Shown piece after piece: positions 46,700-55,585 of a stretch of 64,000 nucleotides of DNA (positions within the stretch are counted from its first letter, which is position 1; every line of letters begins with the position of its first letter). This DNA is from Pseudomonas cichorii. GTDB lineage: Bacteria; Pseudomonadota; Gammaproteobacteria; Pseudomonadales; Pseudomonadaceae. The notes below the pieces were generated by a model. That model was not told the DNA's origin and did not search any database. It saw nothing but the letters and a program-made list of their open reading frames with translations. The translations under genes and the position numbers were made by a program. The stretch is from assembly GCF_018343775.1 (NCBI RefSeq), contig NZ_CP074349.1, positions 4,764,001-4,828,000 on the forward strand, in the 5' to 3' direction.

Positions 46700-46857
46700 C
46701 CGCGAGCAGCAACGTGTCAAAGGCCTTGTGAAAAAAGCCGGAAGCCCTGCGTGGCCAGACAGCCACGAATGTATTTCGCCGGTCAGCTCACACGAGCGAA
46801 CACTTTTGCGTGCTCAGCGTTATCACCAGACTCAATTGACTTAGATCAGGTAACTCA

Positions 46858-47055
46858 GTGACTAAAGATGAACTGCGCGCGGAACTTGAGCGCCAGGAGC
46901 AACGTTACAAGGATGTCTACGGCGGGGAAGTCACCACCTACGCCGCGCAGCCCGAACCGGAACGCAAGCCCTGGCGTAAAAGAGCCAGTCTGCTGGATCA
47001 GGCTTTCAAAGAAGAGCTGCAGAAAATGGAAAAAGGCCTGAAAGAAGAAACATGA
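46858..47055 (+). CDS. Small conserved hypothetical protein (65 aa)
   Basis: Starts at GTG 46858 with AGGTAA seven bases upstream. Charged helical protein: [19 protein letters not shown], then a short linker ([14 protein letters not shown]), then [18 protein letters not shown], an amphipathic coiled-coil-like helix. Soluble. It is common in this position ahead of pit phosphate transporter genes in Pseudomonas. Function unknown. A small hairpin (GAACGG/CCGTTC) follows the stop without a T-run. Confidence 0.75.
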   Translation: MTKDELRAELERQEQRYKDVYGGEVTTYAAQPEPERKPWRKRASLLDQAFKEELQKMEKGLKEET

Positions 47056-47265
47056 CAAACCCCAGGGTCTGAACGGCTTCAACCGTTCGTGCAGGCCTTG
47101 AGAATGCTGGCAGCAAAGGCGTCACCGTCCCATTTGAGCGATCAACCGGGCACTCCCGTCATGCCTTTTTTTTGACTTTAAGCGATACCAATCAGCGGCT
47201 GGCAAGTCGATCCGTATTTTTTCTGTCATAATCGCGCCCCCTTCAGACCGGGTCAGAAAACCTAC

Positions 47266-48738
47266 ATGATCGATTTATTCAGCGGGCTAGATGCTTGGGT
47301 GTTAGTGAGCCTGTTGCTCGCCCTGGCATTCGTCCTAACGTTCGAGTTCATCAACGGCTTTCATGACACCGCCAACGCGGTGGCGACAGTCATTTACACC
47401 AAGGCAATGCCGCCTCATCTGGCCGTGTTCTTCTCGGGTGTCTTCAACTTCCTCGGCGTCCTGCTGGGCGGTGTCGGCGTGGCCTATGCCATCGTCCACC
47501 TGCTTCCGGTGGAAATGCTGATCAACGTCAATACCGGACACGGGCTGGCGATGGTGTTCTCGCTGCTGGCCGCGGCGATCGCCTGGAACCTGGGTACGTG
47601 GTACTTCGGTATTCCGGCATCGAGTTCCCACACGCTGATCGGCTCGATCCTGGGTGTGGGCCTGGCCAACGCTCTGATCAACGACATCCCGTTGAGCGAT
47701 GGCGTCAACTGGCAGAAAGCAATGGATATCGGCGCATCGCTGGTGTTCTCGCCACTGGCCGGCTTCCTGATTGCAGGCCTGGTGCTCATCGCTCTGAAAT
47801 GGTGGCGCCCACTGTCCAAGATGCACAAGACGCCTGAACAGCGCCGCAAGATCGACGACAAGAAGCACCCGCCCTTCTGGAACCGTCTGGTGCTGGTCAT
47901 CTCGGCCATGGCCGTGAGCTTTGTACACGGCTCCAACGATGGCCAGAAAGGCATCGGCCTGATCATGCTGGTGCTGATCGGTATCGTGCCAAGCCAGTTC
48001 GTTCTGGACCTCAACAGCACGACCTACCAGATCGAACGTACCCGTGATGCAACCCTGCACCTGAGCCAGTTCTATCAGCGCAACAGCAGCACGCTGGGCG
48101 AATACCTGGCCATGGGCAAATCCTTCAAGGGTGATCTGCCGTCCAGCTCCGCCTGTAATCCGGAGCAGACCGAGCCGACGATCGACGCACTGCTCGACAC
48201 CCTGAAGGGCGTTGCCGATTACCACTCGCTGTCTGCGGAACAACGCATCGAAGTGCGCCGTTACCTGCTGTGCCTGGATGACACTGCACGCAAGGTCGGC
48301 AAGCTGCCGCACCTGGGCGCCCGTGAAAAATCCGACCTGGAAAAACTGCGCAAGGACCTGACCGGTACGACCGAATACGCACCGTTCTGGGTAATCCTGG
48401 CCGTTGCACTGGCGCTGGGTATCGGCACCATGGTCGGCTGGAAACGTGTGGTACTGACCATTGGCGAGAAGATCGGCAAGCAGGGCATGACTTACGCTCA
48501 AGGCATGTCTGCGCAGATCACCACGGCCTGCGCCATCGGTATGGCCAACATCTTCAGCCTGCCTGTTTCGACCACCCACATTCTGTCGTCGGGTGTTGCC
48601 GGAACCATGGTCGCCAACCGCAGCGGCCTGCAAGGCGGCACCGTACGTACGATTCTGCTGGCCTGGGTCCTGACCCTTCCAGCCACTGTCGCACTGTCGG
48701 CTTGCCTGTTCTGGCTCGCGTCCAAGGCGCTGGCCTGA
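47266..48738 (+). CDS. pitA: Inorganic phosphate transporter, Pit family
   Basis: 490 residues. The two inverted PHO4 repeats are marked by FINGFHDTANAVATVIYT and AVSFVHGSNDGQKGIGL; a hydrophilic loop of about 130 residues separates the two halves (TRDATLHLSQFYQRNSS to LEKLRKDLTG), as in bacterial PitA. Imports metal-phosphate with protons at the inner membrane. An extended -10 (TG-N-CATAAT at 47224-47232) lies 34 bp upstream of the ATG. Ends in a terminator shared with the opposing gene. Confidence 0.93.
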   Translation: MIDLFSGLDAWVLVSLLLALAFVLTFEFINGFHDTANAVATVIYTKAMPPHLAVFFSGVFNFLGVLLGGVGVAYAIVHLLPVEMLINVNTGHGLAMVFSLLAAAIAWNLGTWYFGIPASSSHTLIGSILGVGLANALINDIPLSDGVNWQKAMDIGASLVFSPLAGFLIAGLVLIALKWWRPLSKMHKTPEQRRKIDDKKHPPFWNRLVLVISAMAVSFVHGSNDGQKGIGLIMLVLIGIVPSQFVLDLNSTTYQIERTRDATLHLSQFYQRNSSTLGEYLAMGKSFKGDLPSSSACNPEQTEPTIDALLDTLKGVADYHSLSAEQRIEVRRYLLCLDDTARKVGKLPHLGAREKSDLEKLRKDLTGTTEYAPFWVILAVALALGIGTMVGWKRVVLTIGEKIGKQGMTYAQGMSAQITTACAIGMANIFSLPVSTTHILSSGVAGTMVANRSGLQGGTVRTILLAWVLTLPATVALSACLFWLASKALA

Positions 48739-48746
48739 TACACCTG

Positions 48747-48776
48747 ACAAAGGCGGTGCGCCCGCACCGCCTTTGT
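48747..48776. terminator. Bidirectional terminator, pit / yjgR
   Basis: ACAAAGGCGGTGCG (48747-48760) and CGCACCGCCTTTGT (48763-48776) form a perfect 14-bp stem with a two-base loop. It lies 9 bp after the pit stop and 5 bp past the stop of the opposite gene. Confidence 0.85.
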
Positions 48777-48780
48777 CGCC

Positions 48781-50259
48781 TCACCTGCGCTTCTTGCCGC
48801 CCAGCAACGACCCCATCAAACCCCGCACCAGCTCACGACCCAACTGAGTCGCCGCCTGACGCATGGCATTTTTCACGGCTTGCCCTGCAACGCTGCCCAG
48901 GAATTCACTGGCCTTGTCACCAAAACTTTCCGACTCCTGCGCAGGCACATCGGCCTGATTCGCCTCGCTTGCCTTGCGGGTCACAAGTATTTCATAGGCT
49001 GATTCCCGGTCGATGGGCTTGTCATAGCGCCCCGCAAGCGGTGACTGGCTGATCAGGCCTGCGCGCTCGGCATCGCTCAGTGGCCCGATGCGTGACTGAG
49101 GAGGAGCAATCAGCACACGCTGAACCATGGCCGGCGTGCCCTTGTCCTCCAGGGTACCCACCAGCGCTTCGCCGATCCCCAGTTCAGTCAGCACACTCAA
49201 CGCATTGAACGCGGGATTGGGCCTGAAACCATCGGCCACCGCCCGCAGCGACTTCTGCTCCTTGGCCGTGAACGCTCGCAGCCCGTGCTGAATGCGCAAC
49301 CCCAACTGCGCCAGAATGTCGTCCGGCAAATCTCCGGGCGATTGAGTGACGAAATACACACCGACGCCCTTGGAGCGAATCAAGCGCACAACCTGCTCAA
49401 GCCGTTCCTGCAAAGCCTTGGGCGTATCAGCAAACAACAGGTGCGCCTCATCGAAGAACAGGGCCAGCAGCGGCTTGTCCGCATCCCCTCGCTCGGGCAA
49501 TTGCTCAAAGAGTTCTGCCAGCAACCACAGCAGGAAAGTGGCGTAGACCTTGGGAGCTTCGTGCACCAGACGGCTGGCATCCAGCAGATGAATGCGCCCT
49601 CGCCCATCGCTGGCGGGCCGCAGAATATCTTCCAGTTGCAAGGCCGGTTCGCCAAACAAGGCTTCTGCGCCCTGCTGCTCAAGGACAGCGAGACGCCGCT
49701 GCAAGGCCTGGCCGGACCCCGTGGTCATCAACGCGCCATCTTCGCCCAGCAATTGCGGGTTATCGCGCAAATGGTTGAGCAGCGCCTTGAGGTCCTTGAT
49801 ATCCAGCAGCAGAAGACCTTCGCGGTCAGCCACCTTGAAGGCTGCATACAGTGCCGATTGCTGGCTGTCGCTCAATTCAAGCAGGTTACCCAGCAGCAAC
49901 GGCCCCATTTCACTCAAGGTTGTGCGCAAGGGATGGCCGGACTTGCCGTCGATATCCCATAGCGTGACCGGATAAGCCTGAGGACGATGATTGAGCCAGG
50001 GCATGCCGGCAATCCGTTCAGCAATCTTGCCTTGGGGATTGCCCGCAGCGCCGAGACCACAGAGATCGCCCTTGATGTCGGCGGCGAAAACCGCAACGCC
50101 CGCATCGCTGAAGGCTTCAGCCAGACGCTGCAGCGTGACGGTCTTGCCTGTCCCGGTTGCACCGGCCACCAGACCATGGCGATTGGTCAGGCGTAACGCC
50201 TGAAAGACAGGTTGGCCACCAAGGTCGGCCCCCAATGCAATTTCCTGAGAATCGGGCAT
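48781..50259 (-). CDS. yjgR: HerA/FtsK-like ATPase YjgR (DUF853)
   Basis: 492 residues, DUF853 family. Walker A GATGTGKT, Walker B LLALFFDEAHLLF, the arginine finger region LRIQHGLRAF and the C-terminal VAGQAVKNAMRQAATQLGRELVRG helix. Related to HerA hexameric DNA translocases. The bacterial role is unclear. Stand-alone gene. Confidence 0.9.
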   Translation of the reverse strand: MPDSQEIALGADLGGQPVFQALRLTNRHGLVAGATGTGKTVTLQRLAEAFSDAGVAVFAADIKGDLCGLGAAGNPQGKIAERIAGMPWLNHRPQAYPVTLWDIDGKSGHPLRTTLSEMGPLLLGNLLELSDSQQSALYAAFKVADREGLLLLDIKDLKALLNHLRDNPQLLGEDGALMTTGSGQALQRRLAVLEQQGAEALFGEPALQLEDILRPASDGRGRIHLLDASRLVHEAPKVYATFLLWLLAELFEQLPERGDADKPLLALFFDEAHLLFADTPKALQERLEQVVRLIRSKGVGVYFVTQSPGDLPDDILAQLGLRIQHGLRAFTAKEQKSLRAVADGFRPNPAFNALSVLTELGIGEALVGTLEDKGTPAMVQRVLIAPPQSRIGPLSDAERAGLISQSPLAGRYDKPIDRESAYEILVTRKASEANQADVPAQESESFGDKASEFLGSVAGQAVKNAMRQAATQLGRELVRGLMGSLLGGKKRR

Positions 50260-50370
50260 TTCATCACCTGCTCAATACGACATGCACGGCTGTGGGAAGC
50301 CGCTGATCGGCAGCCAGCAGCTCTTGTGGAATGCTTAGTATTGATCAGTTTGCGCCGAACGGCTGAATAC

Positions 50371-50547
50371 TCAAGCGTCGCTGTCGGGCTCGGGAGATTG
50401 CTGCTGAAGCTGACGCCACAATCTGGCGGCTTCGGAGAAGTCGGCACCGTTTTCGGGTGTCAGCTCATCGGGGTCGTAACGGCTCAGACAGCCTTCGCCC
50501 AGGGTGGGAGGTGCGGTGGAGGTGGCTTTATCGAGGGGATCGGTCAT
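50371..50547 (-). CDS. Small hypothetical protein (58 aa)
   Basis: 58 residues from the ATG ending at 50547: MTDPLDKATST, then SRYDPDELTPENGADFSEAA and a short helix RLWRQLQQQ. Acidic, no membrane part, no Cys beyond one. The start has only a weak ribosome site, and an earlier in-frame ATG exists at 50577. Small acidic proteins like this are common beside purU in Pseudomonas. Function unknown. Confidence 0.5.
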   Translation of the reverse strand: MTDPLDKATSTAPPTLGEGCLSRYDPDELTPENGADFSEAARLWRQLQQQSPEPDSDA

Positions 50548-50595
50548 TCGCAAGGCACCCGTACATTCAAAGAACATCTATCGCCTTCAATGACG

Positions 50596-50650
50596 TCTCG
50601 CGAATGAATTCGCTCCTTCAGAGGCGTAGGAACGAATTTATTCGCGAAGG
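50596..50650. repeat. Inverted REP pair (REPIN) between purU and a small gene
   Basis: TCTCGCGAATGAATTCGCTC then, inverted, AGGAACGAATTTATTCGCGA form a long hairpin with CTTCAGAGGCGT between. It is the same core as at 42201 and 30652. It lies 11 bp from the purU stop and may stabilise that transcript's end. Confidence 0.8.
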
Positions 50651-50660
50651 GCGCAAATGA

Positions 50661-51512
50661 TCAATCAAAAACCACGGTCTTGTTGTCGTGCACCAACACC
50701 CGGTCTTCCAGGTGAGCGCGCAGACCACGGGCCAGGACCATTTTTTCCACGTCACGACCGAAACGCACCATGTTTTCGATGCTGTCGCGATGACTGACGC
50801 GCACCACGTCCTGCTCGATGATAGGACCGGCGTCCAGCTCTTCAGTGACGTAGTGACAAGTGGCACCAATCAACTTCACGCCTCGCAGCGAAGCCTGATG
50901 GTAAGGCTTGGCACCGACGAACGATGGCAGGAAGCTGTGGTGAATGTTGATCACTTGGTGAGCATATTCGCTGCACAGTTGCGGCGGCAGGATCTGCATG
51001 TAACGCGCCAGCACAACGACGTCAGCCTTGTGATGCCCCACCAGACGCGAGACTTCGGCAAATGCCGGCTCCTTGTCCTTGGGGTCCACAGGCACATGGT
51101 AATAAGGGATGTCGTGCCACTCGACCATGCTGCGCAGGTCCTGGTGATTGGAGATCACGCAGGCGATGTCGCAGTCGAGCTCATCGCTGTGCCAGCGGTG
51201 CAGCAGGTCGGCCAGGCAATGGGATTCGCGGCTGGCCATCAGCACCACGCGCTTTTTTTGCGCGGAGTCGGTGATGCGCCAGTCCATCGAGAACTCTTCG
51301 GCAATAGGCGTAAATGCCTCGCGGAAACCATCGAGGTCAAAAGGCAATGTATCGGCACGGATCTCGTGGCGCATGAAGAACCAGCCACTGAGATTGTCCG
51401 AATGGTGGCTCGCTTCGGTAATCCAGCCATTATGGGATGCCAAAAAGTTACTGACTTTGGCAACGATGCCAACACGGTCCGGGCAAGCAATCACCAGACG
51501 AAAAGTGCGCAT
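50661..51512 (-). CDS. purU: Formyltetrahydrofolate deformylase
   Basis: 283 residues. N-terminal ACT domain (FRLVIACPDRVGIVAKVSNF) and C-terminal formyltransferase fold with YMQILPPQLC, VINIHHSFLPSFVGAKPYHQA (catalytic His) and ATCHYVTEELDAGPIIEQD (Asp). Releases formate and tetrahydrofolate from 10-formyl-THF to balance one-carbon pools; controlled by methionine and glycine in E. coli. Full length. Confidence 0.97.
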   Translation of the reverse strand: MRTFRLVIACPDRVGIVAKVSNFLASHNGWITEASHHSDNLSGWFFMRHEIRADTLPFDLDGFREAFTPIAEEFSMDWRITDSAQKKRVVLMASRESHCLADLLHRWHSDELDCDIACVISNHQDLRSMVEWHDIPYYHVPVDPKDKEPAFAEVSRLVGHHKADVVVLARYMQILPPQLCSEYAHQVINIHHSFLPSFVGAKPYHQASLRGVKLIGATCHYVTEELDAGPIIEQDVVRVSHRDSIENMVRFGRDVEKMVLARGLRAHLEDRVLVHDNKTVVFD

Positions 51513-51861
51513 TTAGGGAAACTCCAGAACTTCGCAAAGGCGCTATTCTAGCGACTGCGCGGCAAAACTGCAGTATTCCCTTTGCCCTTGGCCAGAAGAA
51601 AAACGGTGTCCCGGGATTGCACCCTGCCATCATCCCGTTTTCAGCGTTCAAGCCTCAAACAAGCCCTCTATTTAGAGGGGGGTTTAATAGGGACATCTTT
51701 GGTGATCCCTGACCTCATCGCTAGTTCCATGAATCTGTAGAAGGGGTGCTGTATTCTAAATAATTCAATAAAACTTTTATTTAATGTTTACTTGCTCAAT
51801 TCCTCTGACTATTATTGCGTGACTGTCTCCCTGAAACCCATCACAACATAAGGTCCCCCTC
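51513..51861. other. A/T-rich region upstream of mvaT
   Basis: No gene. An inverted repeat CCCTCTA-TT-TAGAGGG (51664-51679) lies 180 bp before mvaT, and the last 120 bp are very A/T-rich, which suits autoregulation by MvaT. Confidence 0.45.
51787..51815 (+). promoter_or_regulatory. Sigma-70 promoter of mvaT
   Basis: TTTACT (51787-51792), 17 bp, TATTAT (51810-51815); transcription would start near 51822, about 40 bp before the ATG. Confidence 0.6.
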
Positions 51862-52239
51862 ATGTCCCTGATCAACGAATACCGCGCCACAGAAGAAGCA
51901 ATCAAAGAACTGCAAGCCCGTTTGAAAAATCTGTCGCAAGACGACAAACTGCAAACCGAGCTGGAATTTGAAGGTAAACTGCGCACGCTGATGGGCGAAT
52001 ACCAGAAATCGCTGCGTGACATCATTGCACTTCTGGATCCAGAATCGAAAGTTAAAGCGCCTCGTGGCGGTGCAGTGAAAACTACCGGCACCAAGCGTGC
52101 TCGTAAAGTCAAGCAATACAAAAACCCGCACAACGGCGAAGTCATCGAAACCAAAGGTGGCAACCATAAAACTCTGAAAGAGTGGAAAGCCAAGTGGGGC
52201 GGTGACGAGGTTGAAAGCTGGGCCACTCTGCTGGGCTAA
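51862..52239 (+). CDS. mvaT: H-NS-like xenogeneic silencer MvaT/MvaU
   Basis: 125 residues. N-terminal coiled coil for dimer and oligomer formation (NEYRATEEAIKELQARL) and C-terminal A/T-binding domain with KGGNHKTLKEWKAKWG, where the R/K-G-N loop enters the minor groove. Silences A/T-rich acquired genes. Whether it is MvaT or MvaU cannot be settled without alignment. Terminator follows. Confidence 0.93.
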   Translation: MSLINEYRATEEAIKELQARLKNLSQDDKLQTELEFEGKLRTLMGEYQKSLRDIIALLDPESKVKAPRGGAVKTTGTKRARKVKQYKNPHNGEVIETKGGNHKTLKEWKAKWGGDEVESWATLLG

Positions 52240-52268
52240 GCTTCATGGGCTGCACAACTGCACCCTTT

Positions 52269-52295
52269 AAAAACGCCAGCTTGCTGGCGTTTTTT
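52269..52295 (+). terminator. Terminator after mvaT
   Basis: AAAAACGCCAGC and GCTGGCGTTTTTT form a perfect stem with loop TT, 29 bp after the stop. It may also serve sbcB on the other strand. Confidence 0.92.
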
Positions 52296-52317
52296 ATTAG
52301 TCCGATTTCCTTCAGTC

Positions 52318-53754
52318 TTATCCCTTTACGCCCAATCGCTCACTTAAATGTTGTACATAATCCTGCCACTGGCTCAACACGTCTAGCTGCTCTGTGGTGG
52401 CATTAAGGGACAACTCCACCAGCGCCTTTGTAAAACCTTGTAATGTGTTGGGAGCCCCTGCCTCAGGGCTGCGCAGCCTTGTCTGACAAAAACTGCGCCA
52501 GCGGTGTTGCTCTTCGCTATTCAAGGTTTCCGGAAAGTTGCGGGCGCGATAACGAAACAGCAACTCGGGCATACGCCCATCGTCAAAAGGCCACGCCTCA
52601 CGGGCCAGTTGTTCTGGCTCGGCACAGCGCACTTGCTCACAAAGACGACGGTCACGATCACCAATAAAGCCATCATACAATTGCTGCTCGGGATCTTCAG
52701 AGGCCGTGAAGTCATCCTTGCCATACACGGCAGGCAATTTGTTCTGCCAAAGTTCACGGCTCTCGTTCAGCTGTGCCACTCGTGCCTGACAGGCCGCCAT
52801 ATCCAGCTGCAAGCGCTGTTGATCTTCACTGCGCAAGACAGACAGCGGCGCAATCACCGGACAGCGGTTTATATGCAGCAACTTGAGCGGTACCGGCAAT
52901 TCACCTTCCGCCAGCTCCTCACGACGTGTATATAAACGCCGTTTCAAAACTTCGGCATCTTGATCCAGCAATGGCGAATGATCCAGATGCAGGTCGCACA
53001 CAATCAGTGCATTGCGATTATGAGGATGCCAGGCCAGGGGTAATATGACGCCCAGATAATTACGAGCCGCCGAGAATCGTCCTGAGATATGTACCAGCGG
53101 TTGCATCAGACGAATCTGTTCCTGAACCTTCTGTTTACTGCGCAGCGCGAAGAGATAATCATAAAGCCGCGGTTGTTTATCACGCACAAGACGCGCCAGG
53201 GCAATCGTTGCCCGTACATCCGACAATGCATCGTGGGCATGACCGTGGTCGATACCGTTGGCCGCAGTCAGACGCTCCAGCTTGAGCGTCACCCTTCCCT
53301 CTTCCTGCGGCCATACAATCCCGTCGGGGCGCAGCGCATAGGCCGCCCGCACCACATCGATCAGGTCCCAGCGGCTGTTACCGCCCTGCCATTCCCGGGC
53401 ATAGGGGTCGAAAAAGTTTCGGTAGAGGCTGTAACGGGTCATTTCGTCATCGAAGCGCAACGTGTTATAGCCAGAACCGCAAGTCCCGGGCGCTGACAAC
53501 TCAGCGTGTACCCGCGTCATGAAGTCTGCTTCGCAGAGCCCTTTCTCAGCCAGACGCCCGGGCGTGATCCCGGTAATCATGCACGCGGCAGGGTGTGGCA
53601 GGATGTCGTCGGCGGGCTGGCAGTACAGGTTTACCGGCGCGGCGATTTCATTGAGGTCGAAGTCGGTACGAATGCCGGCCATTTGCAATGGACGATCATT
53701 GCGTGGATTGATACCGGTGGTTTCATAGTCGTACCAGAAAATGCTGGAAGTCAC
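52318..53754 (-). CDS. sbcB: Exodeoxyribonuclease I
   Basis: 478 residues, E. coli ExoI is 475. Start is GTG ending at 53754, with AGGATCAG seven bases upstream; the frame runs to 53931 but the protein aligns only from TSSIFWYDYETTG. DEDDh motifs: FWYDYETTG, LRFDDEMTRYSLYRNF and HDALSDVRATIALARL. Digests single-stranded DNA 3'-5' in recombination and mismatch repair. It diverges from the RDD gene. Confidence 0.93.
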   Translation of the reverse strand: MTSSIFWYDYETTGINPRNDRPLQMAGIRTDFDLNEIAAPVNLYCQPADDILPHPAACMITGITPGRLAEKGLCEADFMTRVHAELSAPGTCGSGYNTLRFDDEMTRYSLYRNFFDPYAREWQGGNSRWDLIDVVRAAYALRPDGIVWPQEEGRVTLKLERLTAANGIDHGHAHDALSDVRATIALARLVRDKQPRLYDYLFALRSKQKVQEQIRLMQPLVHISGRFSAARNYLGVILPLAWHPHNRNALIVCDLHLDHSPLLDQDAEVLKRRLYTRREELAEGELPVPLKLLHINRCPVIAPLSVLRSEDQQRLQLDMAACQARVAQLNESRELWQNKLPAVYGKDDFTASEDPEQQLYDGFIGDRDRRLCEQVRCAEPEQLAREAWPFDDGRMPELLFRYRARNFPETLNSEEQHRWRSFCQTRLRSPEAGAPNTLQGFTKALVELSLNATTEQLDVLSQWQDYVQHLSERLGVKG

Positions 53755-53882
53755 GGGCTGATCCTGAACAAAAGACCAACAAAGTGTAGGTCTTCGGGCA
53801 TGCCTGTGGCGAATGCCTTGTTGCGCACCACTGCCGTGCTCGATAGCATCACAAATCGCTTTCAGGTGCCCCGCCCCCGACA

Positions 53883-54608
53883 ATGTCATCGCCTCCAGCC
53901 TCGCCAAGGAATGCAGCGCCGCCCGCGCCACTGGATACCCGCATCGGGATCGAGACCCCGGAAGGCATCGATCTGGTCATGCGTCCGGCCGGCCTTATGC
54001 CCCGCGCATTGGCCTTCGGGATCGACCTGAGCATCCGCGTGCTGGTTATCGGCGCACTCCTCCTGTTTTTTCAGCTGTTCGACAAGCTCGGCACAGGCCT
54101 GAGCTCCATCGCCATCTTTCTGGTGACCTGGTGGTACATGGTGCTGTTCGAAGTCCTGAACCAGGGCTGCACGCCGGGCAAGCACATCATGGGGCTGCGG
54201 GTGGTTCATGACGACGGCACGCCCATCGGCTGGGGATCGTCGCTGATCCGCAACCTGCTGCGCGTGGTCGACATGCTGCCCTTTGGCTACAGCGTCGGAG
54301 CCATCAGTTGCCTGAGTCATCCCCAGTTCAAGCGCCTGGGCGATCTGGCAGCGGGAACCTGCGTGATCTATCGCGATGTACCGGTCCAGCGACCGGTCCT
54401 GCCGCAGGCCGATCCGGTCATCGCGCCCTTTACCCTGACGCTGGACGAACAGCGTGCCGTGCTGGGTCTGGCAGAACGCCAGGGCGAACTCTCCGCCGCC
54501 CGCACCGCTGAACTGGCCAGTATTCTCGCCGAGCCCTTGCACGTCGCTCCCGACCAAGCGGTTGACCACATCAATGGCCTGGCCCGCGGCCTGCTGGGGC
54601 CGACATGA
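53883..54608 (+). CDS. RDD family membrane protein
   Basis: 241 residues. The RDD domain shows MPRALAFGIDLSIRVLVI, GCTPGKHIMGLRVV and RNLLRVVDMLPFGY, with three or four membrane segments, then a cytoplasmic C-terminal tail. Probably an inner-membrane transport or stress protein. The ATG at 53883 lacks a ribosome site, which fits leaderless or weak translation. First gene of a conserved operon, ending in ATGA overlap with the next. Confidence 0.88.
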   Translation: MSSPPASPRNAAPPAPLDTRIGIETPEGIDLVMRPAGLMPRALAFGIDLSIRVLVIGALLLFFQLFDKLGTGLSSIAIFLVTWWYMVLFEVLNQGCTPGKHIMGLRVVHDDGTPIGWGSSLIRNLLRVVDMLPFGYSVGAISCLSHPQFKRLGDLAAGTCVIYRDVPVQRPVLPQADPVIAPFTLTLDEQRAVLGLAERQGELSAARTAELASILAEPLHVAPDQAVDHINGLARGLLGPT

Positions 54609-55585
54609 AGCAGAGCCAGTTTGAAGCACGACACCAGCCACACTGGCTGCTCTTCGGCCAGCGACTGGATGCACTCGAGCGTGGCAAACACGATCCCGAA
54701 ACCGGCGAGAACTTTGCCAGCGATTACCGGCGAATCTGCCACCATCTGGCGCTGGCCAGGGAGCGTGGCTACAGCAGCCACCTGATCGACCCGTTGCAGC
54801 AATTGGCAATGCGTGGCCATCAACAACTCTATCGCCATCGCAGCAGCCTCGCCGCGCAGTTCCTGAGTTTCATCCTCGCCGGGTTCCCGCGTCTGGTGCG
54901 CGAGCAATGGCATTTCGTGCTGGTCGCCAGCCTGCTGTTCTTCGCCAGCCTGATCGGCATGGGCGTGCTGGTGTATTTCTTTCCGGACCTGATCTACAGC
55001 ATCGTCAGCCCGGCGCAGGTCAGCGACATGGAAAGCATGTACGACCCCGCCGCCCGGCGTATCGGGCAGGCACTGGAGCGAGAGTCCAGCTCGGACTGGA
55101 TGATGTTCGGCTACTACATCATGAACAACATCGGCATCGCGTTTCAGACCTACGCCAGCGGGTTGCTGTTCGGCCTGGGCAGCCTGTTCTTCCTACTGTT
55201 CAACGGCCTGATGATCGGTGCTGTCGCCGGGCACCTGACACAGATCGGCTTTGGTCAGACATTCTGGTCATTCGTGGTCGGTCACGGAGCCTTTGAACTG
55301 ACGGCGATTGCCCTGGCGGGCGCGGCAGGGCTGAAACTGGGTTGGGCCTTACTGGCGCCGGGTCGCCTGACGCGCGCCGAAGCCTTGCGTCAGGCCGCCA
55401 GAGTCAGTGTGCAACTGATCGGCGGTGTCATTCTGTTCCTGTTGATTGCAGCCTTTATAGAAGCCTACTGGTCATCCATGACCTGGCCCACGCCGCTGAT
55501 CAAATACCTGGTGGGCGCTGCGCTCTGGACCCTGGTGATTGCCTATCTGACTCTGGCAGGACGGACAGCCCATGCGCCTGACTGA
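54605..55585 (+). CDS. SpoIIM-like (stage II sporulation protein M family) membrane protein
   Basis: 326 residues with about six membrane segments in the C-terminal two thirds: FVLVASLLFFASLIGMGVL, FGLGSLFFLLFNGLMIGAVAGHL, FVVGHGAFELTAIALAGAAG. This matches the SpoIIM/DUF95 family, found in many non-sporulating bacteria next to RDD and MoxR-DUF58 genes. Its role there is unknown; transport or envelope remodelling is proposed from context. Start overlaps the RDD stop (ATGA). Confidence 0.87.
   Translation: MKQSQFEARHQPHWLLFGQRLDALERGKHDPETGENFASDYRRICHHLALARERGYSSHLIDPLQQLAMRGHQQLYRHRSSLAAQFLSFILAGFPRLVREQWHFVLVASLLFFASLIGMGVLVYFFPDLIYSIVSPAQVSDMESMYDPAARRIGQALERESSSDWMMFGYYIMNNIGIAFQTYASGLLFGLGSLFFLLFNGLMIGAVAGHLTQIGFGQTFWSFVVGHGAFELTAIALAGAAGLKLGWALLAPGRLTRAEALRQAARVSVQLIGGVILFLLIAAFIEAYWSSMTWPTPLIKYLVGAALWTLVIAYLTLAGRTAHAPD

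Larger units (their letters stand above)
46303..46857. other. Gene-poor region with a candidate leader transcript
   Basis: No normal gene. From about 46310 to 46520 nothing was identified. A promoter at 46528-46556, a 22-codon reading frame at 46631-46699 and an overlapping terminator hairpin follow. The last part (46644-46844) is open in another frame. An imperfect FNR/ANR-like box (TTGAC-N4-ATCAG, 46836-46849) lies right before the 65-residue gene. Confidence 0.45.

Noticed and set aside
46836..46849. FNR/ANR-like box TTGAC-N4-ATCAG
   Set aside because: It differs from consensus at both outer bases and overlaps the ribosome site of the 65-residue gene, where activation by ANR is not possible. 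Repression cannot be excluded but is not supported.
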